Below are positions 8,749-20,655 of a stretch of DNA of 64,000 nt, piece by piece. The notes under the pieces were generated by a model. The model worked only from the letters and a program-made list of their open reading frames with translations. It made no database searches and had not been told where the DNA came from. Origin of the DNA: Alphaproteobacteria bacterium (GTDB lineage Bacteria > Pseudomonadota > Alphaproteobacteria > Rhizobiales > Rhizobiaceae). Where the stretch lies: the NCBI GenBank assembly GCA_016861165.1, contig BOKV01000016.1, forward strand, positions 38,641-102,640, given 5' to 3'. How positions within the stretch are numbered: position 1 is the stretch's first letter; each line of letters begins with the position of its first letter. The position numbers and the translations under genes were made by a program.

Positions 8749-9642
8749 TCAGGCGATGAAGATGAGCGCCATGCCCGCCGTCGCCAGAAGCGCACCGAGC
8801 CAGGCCGCCGGCGCCGGCATCTCGCGCGTGCGCCACCAGATCAGCGGCAGGATGAGCACCGGCGCCATCGCCGACAATGTCGACACGATGCCGACCTCGC
8901 CACCCGAGAGCGCGAACAGGACGAGGGTCATGCCGAGCGCCATCGCCAGCACGCCGGAAAAGGCGGTGACCACGGCGACCGAGGCGGTGAGCGGCGCGGC
9001 CGGCTTCAGTCGGTCGCCCGTCGCCCACAGCGCCACGTAGAAACAGGCGACAGCGGCCGCGACCCGCAAGGCCGAGACCGCCACCGGATCGGCCCCGGCC
9101 GCCATGACCGGGCGGGCGATCAGCGAGCCGATGGCCTGGCACAGCGCCGCGCCGAGGCCGATGGCGACGCCGACCGCCAGCGAACCCTTGATGCTCTCCC
9201 ACTGGTGGAGCTGCGAACGGCGCTTGCCGAAAACGATGGCGAGGACAACGCCGGCGACGACAATGCCGATGCCGGCGGTCTCCTGCGCGGTCAGCACCTC
9301 GTCGAGGACGAGCCAGCCGAGCATGACCGAGATCGGCGCGTGCATGGAGAAGACGATCGACGACCGCCGCGGGCCGATGCGGTTCAGCGCCATGAACAGC
9401 ATGGTGTCGCCGACGAAGACGCCGATTATGCCCGACAGCACGACCGGGGCGAGCTGGTCAGGCGCGATCGACCGCCAGCTGCCGGCCAGAGCCACCCAGG
9501 CGGCCAGCAGCACCAGCACCATCGCCATGCGGATGCGGGTGAAGGCGACCGGCCCGAGATGGGCGACCGGCGCGGCCGAGACGATGCCCGACAGCGCCCA
9601 GCAGGCGGCGGCGGCGACCGCCGCCATTTCGTGGACCGGCAT
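8749..9642 (-). CDS. EamA/DMT-family transporter
   Basis: A 297-residue inner-membrane protein with about ten hydrophobic segments arranged as two EamA repeats. The N-terminal half contains AAVAAAACWALSGIVSAAPV and GIIGVFVGDTMLFMALNRIGP. The second repeat begins near AVGVAIGLGAALCQAIGSLIARP. Members of the drug/metabolite transporter superfamily usually export amino acids, metabolites or nucleosides; the substrate here is unknown. It begins 9 bases after the MFS gene stop on the same strand, so the two transporters are probably co-transcribed. It is convergent with the ABC-F gene. Confidence 0.9.
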   Translation of the reverse strand: MPVHEMAAVAAAACWALSGIVSAAPVAHLGPVAFTRIRMAMVLVLLAAWVALAGSWRSIAPDQLAPVVLSGIIGVFVGDTMLFMALNRIGPRRSSIVFSMHAPISVMLGWLVLDEVLTAQETAGIGIVVAGVVLAIVFGKRRSQLHQWESIKGSLAVGVAIGLGAALCQAIGSLIARPVMAAGADPVAVSALRVAAAVACFYVALWATGDRLKPAAPLTASVAVVTAFSGVLAMALGMTLVLFALSGGEVGIVSTLSAMAPVLILPLIWWRTREMPAPAAWLGALLATAGMALIFIA

Positions 9643-9651
9643 GGGGCCTTC

Positions 9652-10851
9652 CTACATCCGTTTCGGCAGATAGACCCACGTCAGCAGCCCGGTCGCCACC
9701 AGCACCGCCGCCAGCACCCAGAACGCGCCGGAAAAGCCGAACAGGGCGAAGGCGAAGACGTAGATAAAGGGCGGCAGCAGTTCCGAGGCGTCGAGATAGG
9801 TGCGATAGATCGTCGTCATCTGCGGCCGCTCATGAGCCCGGACCGCGCGCAGGAACGGGATCGGCCCCAGCCCGTCGAGCATGGCGATGAAGAACGATGC
9901 GGCGACGATCAGGACGCCGGCCATGATGGCGTGATCGGTGCCGGCCATGCCGACGCCGACGACGAAGACCGCCGCGCCCCAGAAGGCCAGCGTGATCATG
10001 AAGCGCAGCGAATGGCGCCGCGCCCACTCGGTGACCAGCAGGTTGTTGAACAGCATGGCGTTGCCGGCGGCGATGGCGATGCCGCCGGCGAGCGCGCCGG
10101 CATTGCCCTCGACCATCAGGATCGGCGTGTAGACGAAGAAGGTCACCCAGAACACCGAACGCGAGAAGGCGATCGTCCATGCCAGGCGCAGGCGCGGCTG
10201 CGACCAGAAGCGGCCGAGCGAGGCGAACGGGCTCGGCGGCGTGATCTTGCCGGGGCGGATCGGCCCCTTCTCGCTCATGCGCAGGTACCAGAACAGCACG
10301 AGCAGCAGGGCCGAGAAGACGGCCGGTACCACGCCGGCCGCCCAGATGCCGAAACGCTGGTAGAGCCAGACCCCGGCGAGCGGCGCCGCCATCCAGGCCA
10401 GCGTCGACACCGCGTAGCGCAGCGGTTCGGAGCGGACCAGTTCGGTCTTGCGGATGTAGTCCATGATGTAGAGGTTGAGCGTGATGTTGAGCGTGGCCGC
10501 GCCGAAGGTGCGCGCGAACATCGACCCGACCTGGCCGAACGGCGTGTCGAGCGCCAGCAGGGCACCGCAGGCGGCGATGGCGAGCCCGCCGACCGTGTAG
10601 CTCCAGCGCCGCGACAGGGCGCGGATCATGTAGGGGATGGTGAACGACGTGGCGAGCGCGGCGAGCGCCACGCAGGTGTAGACCCAGCTCACCGTCTCCT
10701 TGTCGCCGAACAGCGCATAGGCATGCAGCGGCAGCACCGTGGCGACCGAGGCGCGCGCGATCGATTCGACGAAGAACAGCAGCGCGAACGCCCAGGCCGC
10801 CTGCCCGGGCGCAGTCGAGATCCAGACGGGGTGACGGACGTGGAACGCCAC
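9652..10851 (-). CDS. MFS transporter
   Basis: A 399-residue major facilitator superfamily protein with about 12 membrane segments. GQVGSMFARTFGAATLNITLNLYIMDYIRK in the N-terminal half and FFIAMLDGLGPIPFLRAV in the C-terminal half are the recognisable elements. The start is a GTG (VAFHVRHPVWISTAPGQ) without a strong Shine-Dalgarno. It is the upstream partner of the EamA gene. Neither sequence nor context identifies the substrate. Confidence 0.87.
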   Translation of the reverse strand: MAFHVRHPVWISTAPGQAAWAFALLFFVESIARASVATVLPLHAYALFGDKETVSWVYTCVALAALATSFTIPYMIRALSRRWSYTVGGLAIAACGALLALDTPFGQVGSMFARTFGAATLNITLNLYIMDYIRKTELVRSEPLRYAVSTLAWMAAPLAGVWLYQRFGIWAAGVVPAVFSALLLVLFWYLRMSEKGPIRPGKITPPSPFASLGRFWSQPRLRLAWTIAFSRSVFWVTFFVYTPILMVEGNAGALAGGIAIAAGNAMLFNNLLVTEWARRHSLRFMITLAFWGAAVFVVGVGMAGTDHAIMAGVLIVAASFFIAMLDGLGPIPFLRAVRAHERPQMTTIYRTYLDASELLPPFIYVFAFALFGFSGAFWVLAAVLVATGLLTWVYLPKRM

Positions 10852-11021
10852 GGAACGGGCTCAGCGGAGTGACATGCACCGATCTGAATTCATAGACGCG
10901 ACCGGCACGGCCCGTTTAGCGGGAAAGCGGCACGTTGCAACCGGATTCTGCTTTTCGCGCGGGCAGCATGCCCAATCTCCGGGCAGCGGCGCGCCTGGCG
11001 CGACGACCGGTCGCGGCCGGG

Positions 11022-14758
<3,737 letters not shown>

Positions 14759-14912
14759 CACGAAAGCTCCACCCGCCACCTATGGGAGATCGGCCATTGC
14801 GCGCAACGACGGCCGGCACCAAATCGGGGGTCGGGCTTCAATAGAACGCCATTCATGACCTTAACAAGGCACGCCGCCTCGCCGCCGGCCGACCTCCTGA
14901 CAGCAACCGACC

Positions 14913-15389
14913 ATGCCCGACCTCGCCCTCTACCAGCCCGACATCGCCGGCAATACCGGTGCGCTGATGCGGCTTGCCGCCTGCATGGGCGTGACGCTGC
15001 ACATCGTCGAGCCGGCCGGCTTCCATCTCGACGACCGGGCGCTGAAGCGCGCCGGCATGGACTATCTCGACATCGCCGCTGTCGCCCGACACCTCGACTG
15101 GGACGGCTTCGAGGCCTGGCGCGGCACCAGTGGACGCCGGCTGGTGCTGATGACCACCGCCGCCGGCATGGCCTATACCGATTTCGCCTTCCATCACGAT
15201 GATCTGATCCTGCTCGGCCGCGAATCGGCCGGCGTGCCGCGTCAGGTCCATGCTTGCGCCGACCACCGGCTGGTCATCCCGATGGCGGCCGGGGGGCGAT
15301 CGCTCAACGTCGCGCTCGCCGGCGCCATGGTGCTGGGCGAAGCCATCAGGCAGACCGGGCGAGCCGGGCGGTTGCCGCCTCGTAGTTGA
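14913..15389 (+). CDS. trmL: tRNA (cytidine(34)-2'-O)-methyltransferase
   Basis: A 158-residue single-domain SPOUT methyltransferase of the TrmL type, which 2'-O-methylates the wobble base of tRNA-Leu isoacceptors. The family signature is clear: LYQPDIAGNTGALMRLAACMG at the N-terminus, LLGRESAGVPRQVH in the middle and the knot motif IPMAAGGRSLNVALAGAMVLGEA near the C-terminus. It is divergent from the ABC exporter operon. Its 3' end overlaps the convergent DUF5519 gene by about 44 bases. Confidence 0.95.
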   Translation: MPDLALYQPDIAGNTGALMRLAACMGVTLHIVEPAGFHLDDRALKRAGMDYLDIAAVARHLDWDGFEAWRGTSGRRLVLMTTAAGMAYTDFAFHHDDLILLGRESAGVPRQVHACADHRLVIPMAAGGRSLNVALAGAMVLGEAIRQTGRAGRLPPRS

Positions 15390-15687
15390 GACGCATCAGC
15401 GCGATCACCTCGTCGATGTCGGCTTGGCCGCCGATGCGCCGGGCCGCCGGGCCCTGCCGATGCGGAAAGATCGGGTGGGGCTCGATGCGCCCGGTCGCCT
15501 TCAATTCGACCCACAAGGCCTTGTCAAAGACGAAATGGGCGGCGCCGTCGCCGTGCAGGTGGCCGATTTCGCGGCCACCGACCCTGAAGGCGAATTCGCC
15601 GTGGCGGCCGAAGCCGGCCGTCACCCCCGGCCAGGAGAGGACCGTATCGGTGATGCGTTCGCTCGGGGAAGGTTGCCTGTCCATCAT
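15346..15687 (-). CDS. DUF5519 (luciferase-like domain) protein
   Basis: A 113-residue soluble protein resembling the DUF5519 or 'luciferase domain' family, which shares sequence with part of a beetle luciferase annotation but has no shown light-emitting role. Visible are VTAGFGRHGEFAFRVGGREIGHLHGDGAAHFVF and IEPHPIFPHRQGPAARRIGG. It is divergent from soxR, and a SoxR box lies within a 19-bp-spaced promoter pointing at this gene, so SoxR-activated expression is likely. Function is unknown. Two adjacent ATGs exist at the start; the choice changes one residue. Confidence 0.8.
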   Translation of the reverse strand: MMDRQPSPSERITDTVLSWPGVTAGFGRHGEFAFRVGGREIGHLHGDGAAHFVFDKALWVELKATGRIEPHPIFPHRQGPAARRIGGQADIDEVIALMRLNYEAATARLARSA

Positions 15688-15730
15688 GTTCCTCCTCGCC
15701 CTTCGGGACGGTTGCGTTGCGATCGTTAAT

Positions 15731-15761
15731 TAGATAGAAGTTTAAGTTAACTTTAGATCAA
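15731..15761 (-). promoter_or_regulatory. SoxR box in a 19-bp-spaced promoter
   Basis: The core AAGTTAACTT (15744-15753) is identical to the centre of the known SoxR operator CCTCAAGTTAACTTGAGG. On the minus strand it sits between TTGATC (complement of 15756-15761) and TATCTA (complement of 15731-15736). The spacer is exactly 19 bases, the stretched spacing typical of MerR-family activated promoters. The promoter points to the DUF5519 gene, with an expected leader of about 37 bases. The box also lies 17 bases before the soxR start, which would allow autoregulation. Confidence 0.75.
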
Positions 15762-15769
15762 GGGACAAA

Positions 15770-16240
15770 ATGCCGGGCTTTCCGATCCGACTGCCCAGGA
15801 CCATCACCATCGGCGAGGTGGCGCGGCGCAGCGGCGTCGCCGCCTCGGCGCTACGCTTCTACGAGGACAGGGGGCTGATCGCCTCCGAGCGCGCCGGTTC
15901 CGGCCATCGCCGCTTTCCCCGACATGTGCTCAGGCGCATCGCCTTCATCGTCTTTGCCCAGCGCATCGGGCTGACGCTGGACGAGATCGGCGCCGAACTC
16001 GGCAAGCTGCCGCAGGGCCGCACGCCGACGCGGGCCGACTGGCGGCGGCTGTCAAGCGGCTGGAGCGGGCGTATCGACGCCCGCATCGCCGAACTGCAGC
16101 GATTGAAGTCCGGTCTGACCGAATGCATCGGCTGCGGCTGCCTGTCGCTCGAACGCTGCCGGCTCGCCAATCCCGCCGACCGCGCCGGCATCAACGGCCC
16201 TGGCGCCCGCTACTGGCTGGGCGACCGCCCGGGCAGTTGA
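15770..16240 (+). CDS. soxR: Redox-sensitive activator SoxR
   Basis: A 156-residue MerR-family regulator. The N-terminal winged helix (ITIGEVARRSGVAASALRFYEDRGLI) is followed by a dimerisation helix. A C-terminal [2Fe-2S] site, CIGCGCLSLERC (C119, C122, C124, C130), has the C-x2-C-x-C-x5-C spacing diagnostic of SoxR. Oxidation of the cluster by redox-cycling compounds or superoxide activates target promoters by DNA distortion. No soxS is seen, as usual outside the enterics. The probable direct target is the divergent DUF5519 gene. Confidence 0.95.
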   Translation: MPGFPIRLPRTITIGEVARRSGVAASALRFYEDRGLIASERAGSGHRRFPRHVLRRIAFIVFAQRIGLTLDEIGAELGKLPQGRTPTRADWRRLSSGWSGRIDARIAELQRLKSGLTECIGCGCLSLERCRLANPADRAGINGPGARYWLGDRPGS

Positions 16241-16249
16241 ACGTGCCGC

Positions 16250-16540
16250 TCAGTCGGCCGTCGGCAGCCGGCGCATGGTGAACTCGATGATGTCGCCTGG
16301 CAGCACCCGCCAGCTCTCCACTTCGGTCGCGTAGGCGGCCCTGGGATACTTGCGGTAATATTCGCGCGCCATGGCGCGGGCCTCGGCGCGCGGCAGCGTC
16401 CAGCTCTGGCGGGTCCAGGCGCCGGAATCCGGCCTGGCGTCGGCCCTGCGCTGGCTCCAGGCGAGATTGCGCTCGCGCAGCCCTTCAAGCCGGGCCGACT
16501 GGTCCGATGGGTGCCTGTCCTTGCCGGAGCGCTCGTTCAT
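16250..16540 (-). CDS. Small hypothetical protein
   Basis: A 96-residue soluble, Arg-rich protein. ATG 16540 gives MNERSGKDRHPSDQSARLEGLRE; the ORF-track extension upstream is shadow. The C-terminal half (MAREYYRKYPRAAYATEVESWRVLPGDIIEFTMRRLPTAD) looks like a folded domain. I do not recognise a family with confidence. It is convergent with soxR, 9 bases away, and divergent from the toxin-antitoxin pair. Confidence 0.6.
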   Translation of the reverse strand: MNERSGKDRHPSDQSARLEGLRERNLAWSQRRADARPDSGAWTRQSWTLPRAEARAMAREYYRKYPRAAYATEVESWRVLPGDIIEFTMRRLPTAD

Positions 16541-16704
16541 TGCTCGGCCGCTTCTGCTGCTCTTGTACAGCAGGCGGCGGATTGACGCCCGAGTCAAGAG
16601 GATGTCTGGGCGCGGCTTGGGCGCGGCCCGGGCGCCGTTTACGAGAGCCCGTATGTCAGTGCTGGAGGATGCCCGATGAGCTAAGGGCCGAGCGATCTTC
16701 ACGC

Positions 16705-16726
16705 AGGTAGCTGCCGGAGGCTACCT
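16705..16726. promoter_or_regulatory. Inverted repeat, probable VapB operator
   Basis: A perfect 7-bp inverted repeat, AGGTAGC-(8)-GCTACCT, ending 6 bases before the antitoxin ATG. Type II antitoxins usually repress their own operon through such a palindrome close to the start. Confidence 0.55.
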
Positions 16727-16732
16727 TATCCC

Positions 16733-17020
16733 ATGCGCTCGGTGGGCCTAAAGATACTCAAGAACAAGCTCAGCGAATATGTGCGCCTGGCCGCTGGCGG
16801 CGAGACGGTACTGGTCACCGACCGCGACCAGGTGGTGGCCGAACTCGGTCCTCCCGCACCCGGCCGCGCCGCACCGCTGGCGGATGCCATGCTCGCCGAC
16901 GCCGTTCGCAGGGGATATTTGACGCCACCCGTGCTGGCCCCCGGCGAGCCGCCGCGACGCCCGGTCTTGCCTTTCGCCGAACTGGCGGCCGACCTTGATG
17001 CCGCGCGTCAAGAGCGGTGA
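16733..17020 (+). CDS. Phd/YefM-like antitoxin (VapB type)
   Basis: A 95-residue antitoxin. The N-terminal VGLKILKNKLSEYVRLAAGGETVLVTDRDQVVAEL is the DNA-binding Phd/YefM fold common to antitoxins that accompany PIN toxins. The Pro-rich, then acidic C-terminus (PFAELAADLDAARQER) would wrap the toxin. It is followed with overlap by the PIN gene. A perfect inverted repeat sits directly upstream and is the expected site for autoregulation. Confidence 0.88.
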   Translation: MRSVGLKILKNKLSEYVRLAAGGETVLVTDRDQVVAELGPPAPGRAAPLADAMLADAVRRGYLTPPVLAPGEPPRRPVLPFAELAADLDAARQER

Positions 17021-17406
17021 TGATCTATCTGGACACGTCGGTAGCGCTTGCCCAGCTGCTGGCCGAGGACCGGGCACCACCGGAAAGCCTCTGGCAGGAA
17101 ACGCTCGTTTCCAGCCGTCTTCTGCAATACGAAGTCTGGAACCGGCTTCACGCACGCGGGCTCGGGCAATCGCACGGCGAGGATGCCCGCCTTCTGATCG
17201 GCCGCGTCGCCCTGATCGAACTGGTGCCGCCGGTCCTTGCGCGCTCACTCGAGCCGTTCCCCTCGCCGGTGCAAACCCTCGATGCGCTGCATCTGGCATC
17301 CATGGAGTTTCTTCGGGCGCGCGGGCAGGCGGTCCAACTGGCCAGCTATGATGAGCGCACGATCGCAGCGGCGCGGGCGCTGGGCGTTCCCGTGCTGGCG
17401 CTCTGA
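17017..17406 (+). CDS. PIN-domain toxin (VapC family)
   Basis: A 129-residue PIN-domain ribonuclease toxin. The acidic active-site pattern is visible: MIYLDTSVALAQL (first Asp), YEVWNRL (Glu), TLDALHLASM (Asp) and LASYDERTIAAARALG (last Asp). VapC toxins cleave tRNA or rRNA. The GTG at 17017 overlaps the antitoxin stop, and ATG 17020 is one codon later; translational coupling is likely either way. The gene directly downstream is convergent, so the pair is a self-contained two-gene module. Confidence 0.9.
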   Translation: MMIYLDTSVALAQLLAEDRAPPESLWQETLVSSRLLQYEVWNRLHARGLGQSHGEDARLLIGRVALIELVPPVLARSLEPFPSPVQTLDALHLASMEFLRARGQAVQLASYDERTIAAARALGVPVLAL

Positions 17407-17421
17407 GCGACAGCCGCGTCG

Positions 17422-17838
17422 CTACTGCTCGGCAGCGTAGCGGATGAGCGGCTCGGGGTCGCGCTCGCGGCGCGGCGCGAGCCCGTCGGTCAGGCCGCGC
17501 CAGGCTCGCGTGACCACCTTCCTCGTGGCGCCGATGAAACGGCGGGTGGTCTCGGCCGCCCAGCGCAGCGGACCGCGCGGCTTCGCTTCCTCCGGCATCA
17601 TCACCACCTTCGGCGCGCCGTCCTCGACCGGCGGCTCGCCCGCGATGGCGTGCGGCGGCTCGCAGACGGCAATCACGTCGGGATAGCCGGCCGAGCCGGT
17701 CTTCATGAGCTCGGCTTCCATGCGGGCCTCGCACTCGGCCCGGCTCACAAAGGGCTGCTCGACCGTGCGGATATATTCGCAGGCGGCTTCCCCCTGCCCG
17801 CAGCCCAGAATGGTCATGACAATGATGGCGGCGTTCAT
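17422..17838 (-). CDS. Hypothetical exported protein
   Basis: A 138-residue protein starting MNAAIIVMTILGCGQGEAACEYIRTVEQPF. The short hydrophobic N-terminus suggests export, and three cysteines occur within the first 80 residues. The C-terminal half is basic. ATG 17838 has a strong GGAAGGAAG Shine-Dalgarno; the ORF-track start is further upstream without one. I do not recognise a family and nothing nearby suggests a function. Confidence 0.65.
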   Translation of the reverse strand: MNAAIIVMTILGCGQGEAACEYIRTVEQPFVSRAECEARMEAELMKTGSAGYPDVIAVCEPPHAIAGEPPVEDGAPKVVMMPEEAKPRGPLRWAAETTRRFIGATRKVVTRAWRGLTDGLAPRRERDPEPLIRYAAEQ

Positions 17839-18104
17839 GGCGGCTTCCTTCCGGTCCCGTTCCTGGGCCGGCAAATCGGCACCGGCATGGCGCCAATGCG
17901 GCCTCATTCGGGCAATCGCGGCGAGCCGCCGGAAAATTTTCCATCCGGTCAAAAAAGCCGGATGACAACCGGCCGAAACGGGTTCATCGTGGCGTCACCC
18001 GGGCGGCCTAGATGCAGTCCTCGTCAAGGCCGCCGGCGCTGGCCGGCATCGGCAGCGTCCGCCTTCACAACCGCCAATTCAACGAAAACCGGCAGGAGGC
18101 CGTC

Positions 18105-20108
18105 ATGTTCCGTTCGCGAAGCGACCATCCGATCGAAATCCTCAGCCGCCGCGAGATCAGCCGCCGCGCTTTCCTCGCCGGCGCCGCCTCCGGCTCGGCG
18201 CTCATCGCGCTTCACCCCTATTCGGCCTTCGCCGCCGCCAACCAGGCGCATCTGCGCATCATGGAGACGACCGACATCCACGTCGCCGTGCTGCCCTATG
18301 ACTACTACGCCGACCGGCCCAACGACACGATGGGCCTTGCGCGCACGGCCTCGATCATCGAATCGATCCGGGCCGAGGCGACCAACGCGATGCTGGTCGA
18401 CAATGGCGACTTCCTGCAGGGCAACCCGATGGGCGACTGGATCGCCTACGAACGCGGCATGAAAGAAGGCGACGTCCACCCCGTCGTCAAGGCGATGAAC
18501 GTGCTGGGCTACGACTGCTCGACGCTCGGCAACCACGAGTTCAACTACGGCCTCGACTTCATGTTCAAGGTGCTGGCCGGCGCCAGCTTCCCCTTCGTCT
18601 GCGCCAACCTGACCAAGGGCCAGCTGGCGGCCAGCGCCCGCGACGACGACCTCTACATGGCGCCCTATGTCATCGTCCCGAAGACCGTGAAGGACGGCAG
18701 CGGCGGCGAGCATCAGGTCAATGTCGGCCTCATCGGCTTCGTGCCGCCGCAGATCATGGTGTGGGATTCGCGCCACCTGACCGGCAACGCCAACACCCGC
18801 GACATCGTCGAGGCGGCCGCCGCCTGGGTGCCGCAGATGAAGGAAGAGGGCGCCGACATCGTCATCGCGCTGTCGCATTCGGGCATCGATCCCAACCGGA
18901 CCGAGCGGATGGAGAACGCCTCGCTCTTCCTGGCCGGCGTCGACGGCATCGACGCGGTGTTCACCGGCCACCAGCACCTGGTCTTCCCCGGCAAGAGCTA
19001 TGACGGCATGGACGGCGTCGACGCCGGCCAGGGCACCCTCATGGGCAAGCCGGCCGTGATGGGCGGCTTCTGGGGCTCGCATCTCGGCCTCATCGACCTG
19101 CTGATCGAAAAGGACGGCAATGCCTGGAAGGTGGTCTCGGCGACGACCGAGGCCCGCCCGATCTACGAGCGCGTCGACGGCAAGAACCAGCCGCTGGTCG
19201 AGAGCGTGGCCGCGGTCGAGGAATCGGTGAAGGAAGAACACGAGGCGACGCTCGCCTATGTGCGGGCGCCGGTCGGCGAGACCTCCGCGCCGCTCTATTC
19301 CTATTTCGCGCTCGTCGCCGACGATCCTTCGGTGCAGATCGTCAGCCAGGCGCAGACCTGGTACGTCAAGGACCTGCTCAAGGACGGCGAGTACAAGGAC
19401 CTGCCAGTGCTGTCGGCGGCCGCCCCCTTCAAGGCGGGCGGGCGCGGCGGCCCGGAATACTATACCGACGTGCCGGCCGGCACGATCGCGATCAAGAACG
19501 TCGCCGACCTCTATCTCTACCCCAACACGGTGCGCGCGGTGGCGATCACCGGCGCCGACGTCAAGGAGTGGCTGGAAATGTCGGCCGGCATCTTCAACAC
19601 GATCGAGCCCGGCAAGCCCGACCAGCCGCTGATCAACGCCGACTTCCCGTCCTACAATTTCGATGTGATCGACGGCGTCACCTACCGCATCGACCTGTCG
19701 AAGCCGGCCAGGTATGACCCCAAGGGCAACCTCATCAACGCCGATTCCAGCCGCATCGTCGAACTGATGTTCGATGGCAAGCCAATCGACCCGGCGCAGA
19801 AATTTGTCGTCGCCACCAACAACTATCGCGCCGGCGGCGGCGGCAACTTCCCCGGCATCAACGATTCGAAGGTGATTCTGGTGGCGCCCGACACCAATCG
19901 CGACGTGATCGTGCGCTACATCATCGAACAGGGCACCATCAACCCGTCAGCCGATGCCAACTGGAGCTTCGCCGCGCTGCCGGGCACCAGCGTGACCTTC
20001 GACACGGGTCCGAAGGGCCGCCAGTTCATGGCAGACGTGAAGGGCGTCAAGATCGAGGATGCCGGCGAGGGAAGCGACGGCTTCGCACGCTTCCGCATCA
20101 CGCTCTGA
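18105..20108 (+). CDS. cpdB: 2',3'-cyclic-nucleotide 2'-phosphodiesterase/3'-nucleotidase
   Basis: A 667-residue periplasmic enzyme that hydrolyses 2',3'-cyclic nucleotides and 3'-nucleotides. It starts with a twin-arginine signal (ISRRAFLAGAASGSALIAL). The metallophosphatase domain shows TDIHV, DNGDFLQG, GNHEFNYGLD, LSHSG and GHQHLVF. The C-terminal 5'-nucleotidase domain carries the substrate-binding NNYRAGGGGNFPG. ATG 18105 follows GGCAGGAGG; the ORF-track start is 31 codons earlier without support. A terminator hairpin follows, so the gene appears monocistronic. Tat export of a CpdB-like enzyme is seen in rhizobia. Confidence 0.93.
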   Translation: MFRSRSDHPIEILSRREISRRAFLAGAASGSALIALHPYSAFAAANQAHLRIMETTDIHVAVLPYDYYADRPNDTMGLARTASIIESIRAEATNAMLVDNGDFLQGNPMGDWIAYERGMKEGDVHPVVKAMNVLGYDCSTLGNHEFNYGLDFMFKVLAGASFPFVCANLTKGQLAASARDDDLYMAPYVIVPKTVKDGSGGEHQVNVGLIGFVPPQIMVWDSRHLTGNANTRDIVEAAAAWVPQMKEEGADIVIALSHSGIDPNRTERMENASLFLAGVDGIDAVFTGHQHLVFPGKSYDGMDGVDAGQGTLMGKPAVMGGFWGSHLGLIDLLIEKDGNAWKVVSATTEARPIYERVDGKNQPLVESVAAVEESVKEEHEATLAYVRAPVGETSAPLYSYFALVADDPSVQIVSQAQTWYVKDLLKDGEYKDLPVLSAAAPFKAGGRGGPEYYTDVPAGTIAIKNVADLYLYPNTVRAVAITGADVKEWLEMSAGIFNTIEPGKPDQPLINADFPSYNFDVIDGVTYRIDLSKPARYDPKGNLINADSSRIVELMFDGKPIDPAQKFVVATNNYRAGGGGNFPGINDSKVILVAPDTNRDVIVRYIIEQGTINPSADANWSFAALPGTSVTFDTGPKGRQFMADVKGVKIEDAGEGSDGFARFRITL

Positions 20109-20127
20109 CCGGCCTCGGGCTGACTGC

Positions 20128-20153
20128 GGGGGCGGTCCCGGCCGCCCCTTTTC
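20128..20153 (+). terminator. Rho-independent terminator after cpdB
   Basis: A GGGGCGG/CCGCCCC stem with a 6-base loop followed by TTTTCTC, about 20 bases after the cpdB stop. Confidence 0.7.
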
Positions 20154-20312
20154 TCGTTAGTCATGTGCCGGATGGTGACATCCGTCACGCCGCGACGGCG
20201 CTTTTGCCGCGCGGCTGTGCCCTGCGGCACGCACGCCGCCGGTTCAGGTCGCCATGTGGGGTTCAGGCAGGGCAGTCGTGCCCCGCTGAGCCAACATGGA
20301 AGGAACTGAACG

Positions 20313-20591
20313 ATGAGCATGATCCGAAAGTGTACCCTGGCGGCGGTTGCCGTCGCCGTCATCGCCGGCAGCGGCCTGTCGACCATCTCGACTGCCTCGG
20401 CCATGACCGGCCTCCGCGTTGCCCCGGTCGAGTCGACCGCCGTCGCCGCGACGGAAGTCGGCTTCAAGAAGCACCGCAAGCACTTCCGCAAGCACTACTA
20501 CGGCTACTATCCGCACTGCTTCTGGAAGAAGAAGAAGTTCTGGGACCCGTACTACGGCTACTACTGGAAGAAGATCCACGTCTGCTACTGA
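20313..20591 (+). CDS. Small secreted Lys/Tyr-rich protein
   Basis: A 92-residue protein with a clear signal peptide (LAAVAVAVIAGSGLSTISTASA) and a mature part of about 60 residues that is strikingly basic and aromatic. It contains KKHRKHFRKHYYGYYPHC and then two copies of a YYGYY motif with a Cys each, ending HVCY. Small secreted His/Lys/Tyr-rich proteins of this kind are scattered in rhizobial genomes without known function. It stands alone between two terminators. Roles in metal binding or cell-surface adhesion are guesses only. Confidence 0.75.
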   Translation: MSMIRKCTLAAVAVAVIAGSGLSTISTASAMTGLRVAPVESTAVAATEVGFKKHRKHFRKHYYGYYPHCFWKKKKFWDPYYGYYWKKIHVCY

Positions 20592-20615
20592 TCGCGGACC
20601 CGATCTGGTTCCGAA

Positions 20616-20650
20616 GGGCTCCGGCCATGGCCGGAGCCCTTGGTCTTTTT
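20616..20650 (+). terminator. Rho-independent terminator after the secreted peptide
   Basis: A perfect 10-bp stem, GGGCTCCGGC/GCCGGAGCCC, with a CATG loop, followed by TTGGTCTTTTT. It lies 25 bases after the stop and just outside the convergent pdxH 3' end. Confidence 0.85.
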
Positions 20651-20655
20651 CGGCT

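Noticed and set aside
9205-10872. 555-aa plus-strand ORF opposite the EamA and MFS genes
   Set aside because: Charged, low-complexity antisense of membrane-protein codons.
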